A stretch of 64,000 nucleotides of DNA, from NCBI GenBank assembly GCA_033239525.1, contig BSYO01000004.1:28682037-28746036 (forward strand), given 5' to 3'. This document shows, one piece after another, positions 23,792 through 34,760 of the stretch; within the stretch, counting starts at the first letter, position 1, and each line of letters starts with the position of its first letter. A model generated the notes under the pieces. That model searched no databases and was not told the DNA's origin. It saw only the letters and a list, made by a program, of their open reading frames with translations. Source of the DNA: Nepenthes gracilis. Lineage: Eukaryota; Streptophyta; Magnoliopsida; Caryophyllales; Nepenthaceae. Position numbers and translations under genes: made by a program.

Positions 23792-23800
23792 CTATTTAAG
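23792..23800 (+). promoter_or_regulatory. TATA-like box of the second E2 gene
   Basis: CTATTTAAG lies 67 bp before ATG 23859, followed by a pyrimidine-rich leader with CTTCTACTTTCACC just before the start codon. Confidence 0.45.
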
Positions 23801-23858
23801 AGTGGCATCTCCTACATTTCAGTTCACCACTTGCCCTCACGACCCTTCTACTTTCACC

Positions 23859-24653
23859 ATGGCTGACGGAGACATGATCGATCTTTCAACTTTACTTGAT
23901 TTAGAACAGGAGGCGTCGTCATTTCCTTCTCTAGAACCTTCATCCGAAGAGGGGAGTAGTGACGAGAGGACGTAGACTAAGGACGACGATAAGGACTCTG
24001 CCGCTGGGGTCACCATCAAGGAGTGGCAGCACCCAAGCCTCCCACAACTCGAACCCCAGGTCATCGTGAGGGTAGCTCCATGCCTTGTGTCTGTTGATTC
24101 CTCTCACCAGGTATGTCTGTCTCGTTTTATAGCCGCATAGATATCTATTGGTTGCCTCTCTTTGCTGACTATTTTTCTGTCTTCCCAGGGTGACGAGCTT
24201 GCTCGTACGATACGGGCTCTGACTGTGCATGTCGTGAAGGAAATGGAGCGTTGCGTTAACGTTGCAGTGGGAGATGCCCTGCAGAGTCGAGCATGGGCTA
24301 ACTACCTTGACCAAGCCCTGCTAGTGTCTGATGCTAGGCTGCAATAAATTTTTGGAGCACACGCCCCGGCCATGGAGAGGATTGCGGTGCTTGAAGGCGA
24401 ACTGAAGATAAGGCTTCGTCCTGAGGAGGTGGCTTCCGCCTTAGAGAAGAGGTTCCAAGCGGGCATCCATTTCGGCAGGAGAATCGTTTCCTTCGCAAAC
24501 TCCCATTCCCCTGTCGGCTTTTTAGATTTGAGGAATGCTGGATCATCTCGTCGATCGGAACTGAACAGATACCCGATCAGGTGCGACTGGAGGCCTGCGC
24601 CATGTCCTCCAAGGGATCCTCCATCTTTGGGCAATCACCTAGACAAATCGTAG
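23859..24653 (+). pseudogene. Second plus-strand gene inside E2, acidic N-terminus and coiled-coil C-terminus
   Basis: ATG 23859 opens MADGDMIDLSTLLDLEQEA, an acidic Ser/Glu/Asp-rich N-terminus. A 78-bp intron (24111-24188; CAG|GTATGT...TTCCCAG|GGT) keeps the frame. The second exon reads LTVHVVKEMERCVNVAVGDA, then VLEGELKIRLRPEEVASALE and RFQAGIHFGRR, ending at TAG 24651-24653. Two in-frame stops occur, TAG 23973 and TAA 24345, both one C-to-T change from a Gln codon. The C-terminal part is similar to the end of the neighbouring gene (there MLEGELTTRLRLEEVSQVLK), so the two genes share a duplicated domain. I do not know the function. The transposon-type N-terminal domain of the first gene is absent here. 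Confidence 0.6.
24111..24188 (+). other. Intron in second E2 gene
   Basis: Canonical CAG|GTATGT donor and pyrimidine-rich TCTTCCCAG acceptor. It is a phase 0 intron, and both flanking exons stay in one frame. Confidence 0.65.
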
Positions 24654-25140
24654 ATATAGATAACTTATTGTATTCACGGGGCCTTTGAATTCCCCTAAAA
24701 GCATATCTATGCTGCTTGATGCCACCTTGTGCATTTTATATTTTTATGAATATAAACCGACAGCATATATATTATCTTTCCAGGCTTGATAATGCTTTTG
24801 TTCCAGATGGTGGCGCCTTATTGTAATTCCGGGCATCTTGCTCATTATTGGAGCATGCAGCGTTCTTCTGTGCTTAGCTCCAATTTATTGACCATTGCAG
24901 ACTGACGGTACTATCTCCTGTGAGAGGAGGTCGTCGCACACGTGCTGTGAAAGTCCCCCAAGGTTTCTTGTTCGACTGGGAATAGGCCGCTTGGTATGGG
25001 ACAAAGGTTTAATTTGACTATTAATGAGTCGCTCGGTATAGAATTCACGACATGCGACATCTACACAGAAGAAAAAATCCTCCCTTCCAACCATTGCAGC
25101 CCCGAATGACGCCTACATCCTCTCATTGGATGGAAATGGT

Positions 25141-25158
25141 TCCCACAGATTGCGCCAA
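25141..25158 (-). other. Primer-binding site of E2
   Basis: The minus strand reads TTGGCGCAATCTGTGGGA directly inside the right LTR. It differs from the Tat-type consensus mainly by CCG to CAA, which fits decay of a methylated CG site. Confidence 0.75.
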
Positions 25159-26239
25159 TGATGCGTCCTAAATTTAAATTTTGGACGAATTTGGATTCAG
25201 CTGCTCCTTGAGCTTGTGCTGAAGTCAGGTTCGGTATCCGTCCTGCGTGATTTGGATCCTGTACATCACAATAAAAGACGAAAAGTCAGAGAAAAACGAC
25301 AGGACTCGCTCTTCGATTTATCCTCCGACGTTCAAATCAATAATCTGTCTTCCAAGATGAAGAAAATAAAAACAGGGTAAGCAAGAGTTGATGTTGGGAA
25401 GGAAATTTATGAGTCTAGTTCGGAGGTGCACTCTACGTGTGGTGGCTCTGGGTTGTAGTGCACTCGTGGAGAGCAACTTTTTAGACCACTATGTTCACCA
25501 GAAATAAGTAGTAGGAAAGAGAATAGTGATTGGTTGTTTCAAATGAGGGATTGCTAGCGCTAGTTTGAATATTGGAGAGAGCCTATCTTTCAAGTGCGTC
25601 CCCAGAGTATTTTATAGCCGTCAGACCTCGCCACCTTCCTTAGGTGGCATTGCGGGCTATCAGCCGTCTGAGGGGATACTTTCTATCCAAAGAGAGGATG
25701 CAGGCATCGTTCGGGACTGCAACGGTTGGGAGGAAAGATTTCTTCATCCATAGAGATGTTACATGCTGTGAATGTTGAAACATCCATTGTGAGTCGTGTG
25801 CCGATTTGAGGATTTTTCTTCCAAGATGTGTACTGATTTAGAAGTTTTTATTTCAAAGGAGGTTGTCATTTGGAGAGATTATCAGTATCGTGGCCAATTA
25901 GGGCAGATGATCATTGCATACAGAAAAGGGCTTGTGGGCCATTCGTAGCTTAGATCACATCTGGTTTGGGCTGCACCCGACCGCCTAAAGACCTTCTCCG
26001 ATCAATTGGGGCGTTGGCCATCTTTAGGTCAGTGAGCTGCGAGTTATCTAAATTGATCACCTACTTGGGTTGGCCCACTCCAACCGTCCCATCACTAGCC
26101 CCCTGCTAGTGGTTTGAGTTTTTGACTTCCAACATGTTCATGATGGGACGTGACGAGCCGCATTGTCTTATCAGATCTGACCTGGATTTCCTTTTTCATA
26201 GTTCTCAACGTGATTCCTCTATTTTTTGATTTTTCTACA
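25159..26239 (-). repeat. 5' LTR of E2
   Basis: About 1081 bp, from TGATGCGTCC to TTTTCTACA on the plus strand, partner of 19314-20373. Confidence 0.87.
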
Positions 26240-26521
26240 GATTTTTAAAAATATTTTTAAAAAAATTATTTTAAAAAATTTAAAAATTATTAACCGTCTA
26301 ATTAAACTCGAATAACTAACAAAGAGATGGATAGACTATATCCCTCTTCTAGAAAGGTAGGTCCCCAAATCTCTGCTTGAGTTGCTTTTTTTAGGAATTC
26401 AAGAGCGCCTTTGATAGTTCATTTTTTAAGTGCGAAGAATTTGCCGGTTTAATAAATTTATCAAATTATAATAGATTTTTTATGTGTATAATATTTGAAA
26501 AATGCCAAGTTTAAAGAAAAT
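26240..26521. other. Short AT-rich spacer
   Basis: Lies between E2 and the next LTR-like relic. No feature is visible. Confidence 0.6.
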
Positions 26522-27400
26522 TGACGGGTCCGTCACCTAGGAAGTAACCCAAATGCCGAAATCCATGGTGGAAAGGTTGTTCAAAAGTAGCGACTCAGGA
26601 AAAGGCTCTCACAACCCAAAGCCCGAGATCACACAATCGAGGATCACCCACCAAGGCATGGGCTAACACAACCCTCCATGAACAGCACTATCAGGATGGT
26701 CCATGATCCTTTTTTTTTTCATGCATTAAGAAAACTTGTCATAACTGGTTAATATAAACTTGTCAAATATTTTAAAAATATTCGCTTATGATTTACACGA
26801 TCTGTTCTAAAGTGAGAACTGTCATACCGGGCGCTTCCCATGATCACTTCAAAGAATTAAGAAATCCTCTTGACTGATAACGATTGTCATAATTAGTACC
26901 TATGATTCGCGTGGATAGCCACCTGCCAGCCTGGATACCCAGCGGCCTATACATTATAAATTCCCATTTACTCTCATAAGCAAATGGGGGAGAGAAGAAG
27001 AAAATGGTACTACATTCCCCATCCAGGAGGCATATCCTCCATCCAGGAGGCTATTTAGGAGGCCTACCCTCTATCTAGAGGTCTTTCTCTCCATCTAGGA
27101 GGCTATCCAGGCGTACCTTGAAAACGCCCCTCAGTCAAGCGCATAATAAGCCATGCCTCAGTCATGCGTACCTCCAAACTATTCCTCAATCGGGCGTACC
27201 CAAATACTCAGTTCCCATTACATGCATCAATGCATCTTTTTATATTATCAAATCTTTCTATTCTAATAGAAAGATATCTGATTTGAGCGTCTAATGATAT
27301 ATTGGGAAGTAAGTTTCGTCAATTTTCTGACATCTCGTTTATTCGTTGTGTTACGTATGGTATAGGTTTGAAAAGATGGGGACCAAATCGGTTCCAATTC
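26522..27400 (+). repeat. LTR-like dispersed repeat, copy B
   Basis: It shows the plant LTR order GTGGATAGCCACCTGCCAGC, CATTATAAATTCCC (TATA), CAAATGGGGGAGAG and ATCTGATTTGAGCGTCTAAT near the end (27270). It carries two internal minisatellites: CATCCAGGAGGC-type units at 27018-27110 and CCTCAGTCA-GCG-type units at 27130-27205. No coding region is adjacent, so it is probably a solo LTR. Ends are approximate. Confidence 0.6.
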
Positions 27401-28429
27401 GATCCGACACGAAAAATCGAGTAACTTTCTAACCCATATAATAATTCAAATTTAGAGACGCATTAAAAATAATGTACAATAGCAAGAGATTAGGCATAAT
27501 ATCATTCGAATTTGATCGGGTCAAAAATAATAAATAAATAAATAAATAAGGCATCTTACAGTTCCAAAAAATTGATAATGCCAAGTTTAAAAATGGGTGA
27601 ATTTTTATAATTAAAAAATAAAATGTGGTCAGAAAATCACTTTTGGATGAAAAGTGACCAAATGAATTTGTACGAGAATCAAATTGGACATAATTTATAA
27701 AAATTAAATTTTAAAATGGCTAAAAATTAGGCCTATTACCATCAGTCCGTCAGCCACTAGCATATCTTATACTATAAGCTTTGTCGTGTATATATTTTTT
27801 AATCAAATTCTACCAAGCACATTATCAGAAAAATTATTAATCCTATCGATGATATCTGTACATATGTGTTTGAATTAGATATGTGTTATAGTAAAAATAT
27901 CAAAGGTTATAAACAAAATATATATTTTTGTATTATATAATAAAATATATATTTCTGCTACACAAGAAATGTTACATTAAAATAAAAAGATAATATTTTA
28001 TAACAAGATGACAATATTTATAAAAATAAGTTAATATTTATCAATAACAGAATAACTTTATTATTAAATAAATTGTTTTACTCAGCAGATAAAAATCGCA
28101 AAGTGAGCATCGTGACATACTCCTTCCATTCTATCATGCCCTGATATGCTGAGTCTAAGTTGAGGAAAAGAGCTTAGTAAGTTCATGGGAAAGGTCAATA
28201 AAAAATTGGTTTATTCGCTTAGGAGGACTTTGGTCGTAGCCAGAATTTATTGGAAAGATTAAAAAAAGATGACTTTAGTTTCAAATAAGACAAAGCCTGC
28301 GGTTGAATATATATATATAATGGGAATGAGTTAGATTATTTAGTTATAAGATTGATAACTACGGTAAAAAATGGACTAATCTAATATTTAATTAGATAAG
28401 TAGCCTAATATTTAATTTGATAAGATATT
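27401..28429. other. AT-rich intergenic DNA
   Basis: Contains a short AATA repeat at 27526-27550. No gene was recognised. Confidence 0.6.
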
Positions 28430-29070
28430 CAAATATAGATGATCCAACAAAAAATACCACAAAGCACATAAGGAAATAGCACTTAAACGTTTGAAACAAA
28501 AAGATGAATTCTAAATATCTAAAAATTAAATAATTATAATAAGCAGTCGAAATAATACTAAATATGTAAATCAGGTGGCCTTATCATTACGTAGAAACGG
28601 CTGTTATACATTATCAGTAACACCTCTTATCACTGCTCTGAAGTAGCGTTATACACACACATCAAATTTAAATACTGATTAGCCAAACAATATATCTATC
28701 TATAAATCAAAACTCTCCCCCAAAGAATGGGAAAAGACAAAGAAACAGAAGAAAAAATGCTACTTAGTTAAATCAGTATAGCCTTCCAAACAAATATCCA
28801 TCCCCAATATCTTTCATTTTATGTATTTTCTTCTTCAATTAAATGAGTACATAAAATGAGTATAGCCCTCCAAATAAATACCTATCATATCATCTTTCAT
28901 TATCTGTATTTTCTTTCTTAATACTTTTTTATATCTATTTGAAATATCACTGATTTAAACGTTGGAGAATATATAGGGGAACGAGTTTCATATACCTTTC
29001 ACTTTTAATTTATTTTGTTGTGGTGTATGGGATTTAAATTCATAACTATAAAAATTGGATTCGTTTACAT
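28430..29070 (+). repeat. LTR-like dispersed repeat, copy C
   Basis: It shares AGGTGGCCTTATCATTACGT, CTATAAATCAAAACTCTCCC (TATA), GAGTATAGCCCTCCAAATAA and CACTGATTTAAACGTTGGAG with copies A, B and D. The GAGTATAGCC module is present twice (28768 and 28858), suggesting an internal duplication. Confidence 0.55.
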
Positions 29071-30855
29071 TTAAATATTTGAGCGAAACAGTTGACTTTT
29101 TAATTTATATGATAATTTTAATTTTTGAGATATATTAAATATAAAAATTATAAATTTAAGACATAAAAATAATTTTAATTTATCTATATAGACAAACTTT
29201 CGCAGATCTTATTATTAGGCGTATGACATTAAAACACAGGAGGAGGAATACAACTAGCATCCACATTTGGGCGTAATTGATGATTGATAGCATGTGCAGC
29301 GTCATTGATTGATTTATTGTGATTGGTTGGGTGGGCTGCCTGGCCTACCCCTTGTTTAGCCGCTGATTGTGCCGCCTTTAGGGCCATCCCCTCTCTCTCT
29401 GTCTCTCCTTTCTTCGTAAATATTTCCGTAAAGTACACTGTTCTAGATGGCTAATTGTCCAACTCGGGTATCGTCTAGAAAGAATAGATAACTCTCTTTT
29501 AAAAATAAACTTTTTTATACCTTTGAACATCCATTCTTACTGGTTTTTTATTTTTATTTTTATTAAAAGTGTCCCAAAAGATATTAAAGATACCATTAGA
29601 TGATTTTCTACTATATGGCATGTGTCTAATAGTAACAATTCTTCAGTCAAAGTAGCATAAGAGAATGTCTGTGAATCTAAAGAGGAAGATAGACTTGATA
29701 TTAGAAAAATTTATACTTGGAACAAAACCTTATTAGTCAGACGATTTTGAAGGCTTTTTAGTTGTACGGATAATTCGACACTGATAAACTAAAGTATGAC
29801 CTATCAAATTAGATATTGGTGTATTTGAATGATAAAAATTATAATTTCTTTCTTGGAGTTTTTTGAAAGATCATTGACTTACGACAACATTTGAGACCGT
29901 TTGTGCATCACATGATTAGTAATAGAAATTTTGATTAGATTGGTTGCAACTGGGGAAGATTGCCACCAATTCCTTCCACTGCCTACCATATCATGTTACA
30001 GTACTACTTGATAGCCCAAATGCCCCCGGGTAGCTGTGGGATCCTTTCTTCTTACTTGGTCAGATTACAATTCTAACCTTGACTCTCTAATCCCAACTCT
30101 GCCTTTTGGACGTTGGACAAAAACAGTAAATTTGTTGTGAAATCTACTTAGAGAAATTTTTTACCTGCACAATCAAAAATTATCTAGGCTCATCCCACCT
30201 GACGTTTCTCTTACCACCCATCCCATACTTTTATTCTTTGGTATCTTTTTTTCAAGTGTAGGTTCACCAAACTGATTTAAGTATTTTTTTGAGGTAGAAT
30301 TGGTTGTTTTTTAGCTTGTAAGGATTGAGATAGAGAGATTAATTGGGTTGCAATTAAGCGAAAGGGTCAAAATGAGTGTAATTGGAAGACATACAGTGTA
30401 TTTTATTTGATAAAAACGTAGCAAGCCCATGTTCAAGAAGAATAATCTTGATTGTGGTTAGGCTACTTCGTATTTGATTTGAAATTAGTTATCTATTAAT
30501 TGTAATCTATCTAATTTAGGATCTGTATAGACCAGTGCTATTTGTTGATGGATCTAGTGGACTCTTGTTGCATTTTGGGATGTCATATACGGTTAATTTT
30601 ATTTTTTTTTTATTCATGTTTTGTCATGATATTACTCTTTATTTTGAGTTTTGGTTCCGATGGGATTTGTAGCCAACCCATACTGTATTTAATAGTATTA
30701 ACTTTTTTTTTTTGTTTAGATTTTTGTGTATATGATAATTTTGTTCATAAATAAAATTTTTTACTTACTAAAAAATATAAATAAGTCAAATATTTAGGGG
30801 TAAGTATTTAGCCACCACTAAAATTCCTTTTGTTTGGTATACTCTAAATATGATT
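29071..30855. other. Intergenic DNA without recognised genes
   Basis: A 69-codon minus-strand ORF at 29438-29229 has no recognisable motif. The stretch around 30540-30780, ending in T-runs and ATAAAATTTT, vaguely resembles the 3' end of a LINE, but no RT or endonuclease sequence is present. Confidence 0.5.
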
Positions 30856-31530
30856 TGTCTGACCCGATTAGAAGACGGAATTCAGAGGATGGCAATCAAA
30901 GAGGGGAACCAATGATTCAGCGGATCAATCGAATGACTGAGTAGTAAGAAATATAAAAGATCAAGATAATTAAAGATCAAACAAAATAATTATTAAAATA
31001 TTAAATTTTAAAGAACGTTTATATATAATCGAGAGATGACAGGCCATACGTAAACAAGTAATAACAGCCTAATAAATATCAAACACTTATAACTGAATGG
31101 TTACTAAACAAATACAAGTTGCGATTATACAACTATTATAATAGTTGGCAAGTAATACATTATAACGTTACTAATTATAGTCGACAGCTTTTGGTAGACA
31201 CACCGGTCAAAGCCTAAACTATAAATATAGAACTCTAATCAAGAATGGAAATAACTGATACTCTAATATACAAGTGTCTATAGCAAGTATAATCGAATAA
31301 AACATAGCCCTCCATCCTCACAAAATTTTACATTACACTCATCTCATTTGTGTATTCTTTTTACATTTTTTTAATTTTCTTAATAAAATATTATTGATTT
31401 AAACGTCAGAAGATGTATCAAGAAGTGAGTTTCGTATCCCTATTACATTTTGTTAAACTATTGTAGTATATAAAATTAAAATTTATAATTATAAAGATTA
31501 AAACTGTTATTTATTAGACCTATCAAATGT
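30856..31530 (+). repeat. LTR-like dispersed repeat, copy D
   Basis: Starts TGTCTGACCCGATTAG and contains AAACTATAAATATAG (TATA), ACATAGCCCTCCATCC and ATTGATTTAAACGTCAGAAG, in the same order as copies A-C. It ends close to the start of E3. Confidence 0.55.
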
Positions 31531-31551
31531 TCTACTCGACACTCTAATTTA

Positions 31552-32224
31552 TGTTGGAGCAAAACGCGCGGAAGACCGAGCGGACACAACGCTCGGACAG
31601 GAACAGAGAACAAACCTCTCGGACGGTCGGGAGAGGTAGAGAGAAATATGAGAGGGAACACGCGAATTTAACGTGGAAAACCCTTCCTTAAACAATGGAA
31701 AAACCACGAAAGAATACACTATAAAGGATTGCTTACAAGTGTTAGCTACACAAGCTCAAACTAAAGTGAAACAATCACAAGTGGACAACTTTCTCTCTCT
31801 AAGGTGTTTCTCTCACAAAGTGGTTGCTCACAAAGGCACACACCACAACTCACCAACCTCTCACACACCATTAAATGATCTCAGCACTCCTATATATACA
31901 TACATGAATAAATATATTTTATTCACTACCCTAGGAATCTACCCAGCCACCCTAGCGCCGCCTGGTGGCGGGGGTAGGCCGCTGCCAGCCGTGCCGCGGC
32001 CGCACGCTGCGGCAGCCTGCAACCGTCTTGGAAGTTGTGGCGGGCACCAACTTCCAATGCCCGCATTTATTGCTGCCGCAGACCATTAATGACAGAAAAA
32101 GTCAACGCACGCGTGGATGGAGTCCTCGTCCAAGTCCTCTCGGACATAACGCACCAAGCAAAAGTCCTTGTCCATTATTCCAATGGAGTCCGCGGACAAA
32201 GGCCACTCGGGAGTGACCCCAACA
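31552..32224 (-). repeat. 3' LTR of E3
   Basis: 673 bp with inverted ends TGTTGG...CCAACA. The minus-strand TATA box is seen as CTATATATAC around 31891-31900. A polypurine tract directly precedes it on the minus strand. Confidence 0.85.
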
Positions 32225-32235
32225 AACTTCCCCTC
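32225..32235 (-). other. Polypurine tract of E3
   Basis: The minus strand reads GAGGGGAAGTT next to the LTR edge, the plus-strand priming site expected here. Confidence 0.75.
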
Positions 32236-32851
32236 ACGACCGAGTGGGAGTAAGGTTAGTTAGACCAGTAATGTCACAACAAGCTTCCAGCTTTCCCTTT
32301 GGCAAAATCTTGGTTAACATGTCCGAGCCATTGTCTTCCGATCGGACCTTTCCAATTGATAGCTGCCCATCATCAAAAACATCTCTCACCCAATGATATC
32401 GCACGTCAATGTGTTTTGTCCGAGAATGAAATGAGGAGTTTTTACATAAGTGAATGGCACTCTGACTATCACAAAGGATCTCGTACGCCTCTTGCCTTAG
32501 ACCCAATTCTTGGACGAACCTCTTCATCCACAGCATTTCCTTGCAGGCCTCGGTCACGGCAATGAACTCTGCTTCTGTGGTCGAGAGAGCGACGCACTTC
32601 AGAATTTGACCGGGAGAGACCGCCCCTTCCGTAAATTTCACCAAGTATCCTGGACGTTGATTTCCTAGAATCAACGTCCCCTCCATATCTGCGTACGTGT
32701 GGTACGCAATTAATCGAGGCTTCTCTTCTCCAAACATCAAACCCACCTTGGAGGTCCCGCGCAAATATCTCAAGATCCACTTTCTGCGCGGACGAATGCT
32801 CCATTCCCGGGTTTGATAGAAATGCTCACAAGGCCAACCGCATATGTGCAA
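32234..32851 (-). pseudogene. Copia RNase H domain of E3
   Basis: A minus-strand frame reads RYLRGTSKVGLMFG, a garbled middle (YHTYADMEGTL in place of the usual Y-x-D-A-D-x-A-G-D), then CVALSTTEAEFIAVTEACKE, ILCDSQSAIHLCKNSSFHS, RTKHIDVRYHWVRDVFDDGQ and DNGSDMLTKILPKGKLEACC. The catalytic-region phrases STTEAE and CDSQSA are present. This is the C-terminal domain of Copia pol and ends at the 3' LTR. It is the best preserved part of E3. The enzyme degrades RNA in the RNA-DNA hybrid. Confidence 0.88.
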
Positions 32852-33440
32852 TGTCCGGCCGCGTACACACGGCCAGACATCGTGGGAGCGCCAGCGGCCG
32901 AGGAGTAAGGAACCTTACTCATGCGCGCCTTCTCGGTGTCCGAGACGGACACCGCCGCTTACTCACCAAATGATTGGCGGTGGTGTCTTGACAGCTTGGA
33001 CCCTTCCATATCAATCTTTGAAGCACCCTTTCAATATAACCCTCTGGGACAAACAAAGCTTCTTGCCCTCTGGTCGCGAGAAATTCCATTCCCGGAGACT
33101 GTTTGCGGTCCGAGGTCTTTCATGGCGAAAATCGCATCGCTTGCTTCTTGACTCCATGATCCGAGCCTTTGTACATCCGACAACCAAAGATGTCGTCCCA
33201 CATAAAGGAGAAGGATGACGAAATCGTTGTCCGAGAACACGCACAAAGACACGGTGGGTCCGAGGAAGTCTTATGGTAACCTTGCTTTGACCGTAATGGA
33301 CTCGAACTTCCGGTACCACCTGTCTCGAGCCTGTTTCGATCCATACAAGCTCTTCTTCAAACGACAAACAAGTCCCTCCTTTCCTTTAACTTCAAAGCCA
33401 TCCCGGTTGCTCCATGTAGATCTCTTCCTCTAGATCTCTA
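32852..33440 (-). pseudogene. Copia reverse transcriptase remnant of E3
   Basis: In changing frames one reads DNDFVILLLYV, SDVQRLGSW, AMKDLGPQTVSGNGISRDQR and SQR-ILKGCF, matching the part of Copia RT around and after the catalytic YVDD. The DD pair itself is lost: the frame continues YVGRHL at the expected YVDDML. The N-terminal half of RT (33300-33700) is only faintly visible. The protein would be inactive. Confidence 0.7.
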
Positions 33441-33699
33441 TGGAGAAAGGCCCGTCCGGACATCTAGTTGCTCAACCTCCTGTGTCCAACGCCACAAATT
33501 CGAGCACCAAACGGACTGAGACATCTTCACAACAAAGCAAAATCTCATCAAAGTCAACGCCCTTTGTCGACGTCACTAAACTTTCACCACAAGTCGTGCT
33601 CAGGTCTTTGGGGCGCGGTCCCTGGCTGCTTTCAGCGGAAGACCCATTTGTTCTTCGTAGCCTTCTTCCCTTAGGCAACTCCGCCAACTGAAAACGTGA

Positions 33700-34760
33700 T
33701 GGTTCTCATATTATTTCTTCTTCCATGGCTTACCCATTTATCCTTCTCACACCATGGCCTCTTCAAATCTCTGTTCTCCAAAGATCGCCGGGAGGACAAA
33801 CTCACCGTCCTTCCGGATGTGACATGACGTAGCACCCGGACGCATCTACTACCCATCCAAATTCCGAGGTACCACTTTCTTCAACCTCCGATCCGAGGCG
33901 CCGTATGCCTCGATCACCACCCAAGCAGCTACCTGATCCGAGGACATCGGATATCAGAGGCACAGACGGTCATTTTTCTCAATCATCTCCGTCCCGGAGA
34001 TGCTAGAAGGGGACTTCACATTTTTCTCAGCAATGTCCTCTATGGTCTCGCCTTTGAAGACCACGTCAACGATCGAACTAGCCTTCCTCGTTGGGGGGTC
34101 ATAAAGCCTTACCAAATTCTTCCTCACCATAGCCTTAAAACACATTGTAGTGTTTTGGCCTCCAAATCATGGTCCTCTCATCTCTAACATGGAATACGGA
34201 TTTGGTTCCTTGCGTCCTCCCGACTGTGACTTCTTTCATGAGCAAAACCGCAATGAACTTCCCCTGCAGAGGCTTACTCAAGAGCGGTTAATAACATGGG
34301 CGGCCGCCCTCAAGGCCTCGGCCCAAAAGATCCTCAATGCCTCGCCTCGCTTGTCATGCACCTTACTCTTTCCAAGAGAGCGCGATTCATCCTCTCAATA
34401 CCCGCTCAAACGGGCGCTTCAAGGAGTTTTTCGATGCTGCGATGAGCTCGCGGCAGAGGTATCAAAACTTTACATGCAATATATTCGCCAGATGCCGATT
34501 CCTATTGCCTTTAGTTCTCCCGCCTCTCCGTCAACAAGGACGTGAACTTGAAAAGTTTCCGTCGACCTAGTCCTCTGGTCTTTAGTGGAAACACCCACAA
34601 TCTCTCGAGTAATCGCCTAAGAAGGTCAGTACCGCGCACTAAAAGACTTCTCCGGAGAGGGCCACACACACGTCCGTGTGTACAAGCCCAAGATCTCGAC
34701 TCTTGAAGTCAGCCCTCCGAGAAGGAGACTCTTCGCTTCCCCGCCGCAGCGATAAGGACA
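33700..34760 (-). pseudogene. Copia integrase and linker remnants of E3
   Basis: The minus strand contains short phrases in correct order for a Tork integrase and its C-terminal linker, for example VRKNLVRLYDPPTRK at 34130-34080 and a P-x-E-K-S-F-S-A-RY phrase near 34655. Stops and indels prevent any continuous frame, and the DDE residues cannot be located with confidence. Assignment rests mainly on position between gag and RT. Confidence 0.5.

Larger units (their letters stand above)
19314..26239 (-). mobile_element. Large LTR element without pol (E2, LARD-like)
   Basis: Diverged direct repeats of just over 1 kb (19314-20373 and 25159-26239) both begin TGATGCGTCCTAAAT and end in CA on the plus strand. 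Next to the right copy the minus strand reads TTGGCGCAATCTGTGGGA (25158-25141), a primer-binding site like that of E1, so the element runs right to left. No gag, RT, RNase H or integrase phrase was found in the 4.8-kb interior, which instead carries two plus-strand genes. This fits a large retrotransposon derivative moved in trans by a Tat-like partner. Flanking 5-mers AAATG and GATTT do not match, and no clear polypurine tract precedes the 3' LTR, so the ends have decayed or are slightly misplaced. Confidence 0.85.

Noticed and set aside
19309..26244. Target duplication of E2
   Set aside because: The 5-mers next to the LTR ends (AAATG and GATTT) do not match, so no duplication is claimed.
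29229..29438. 69-codon minus-strand ORF
   Set aside because: No motif, no favourable context and no conserved neighbour.
30542..30780. LINE 3'-end remnant
   Set aside because: Only T-runs and an AT-rich tail resemble one; no coding evidence.
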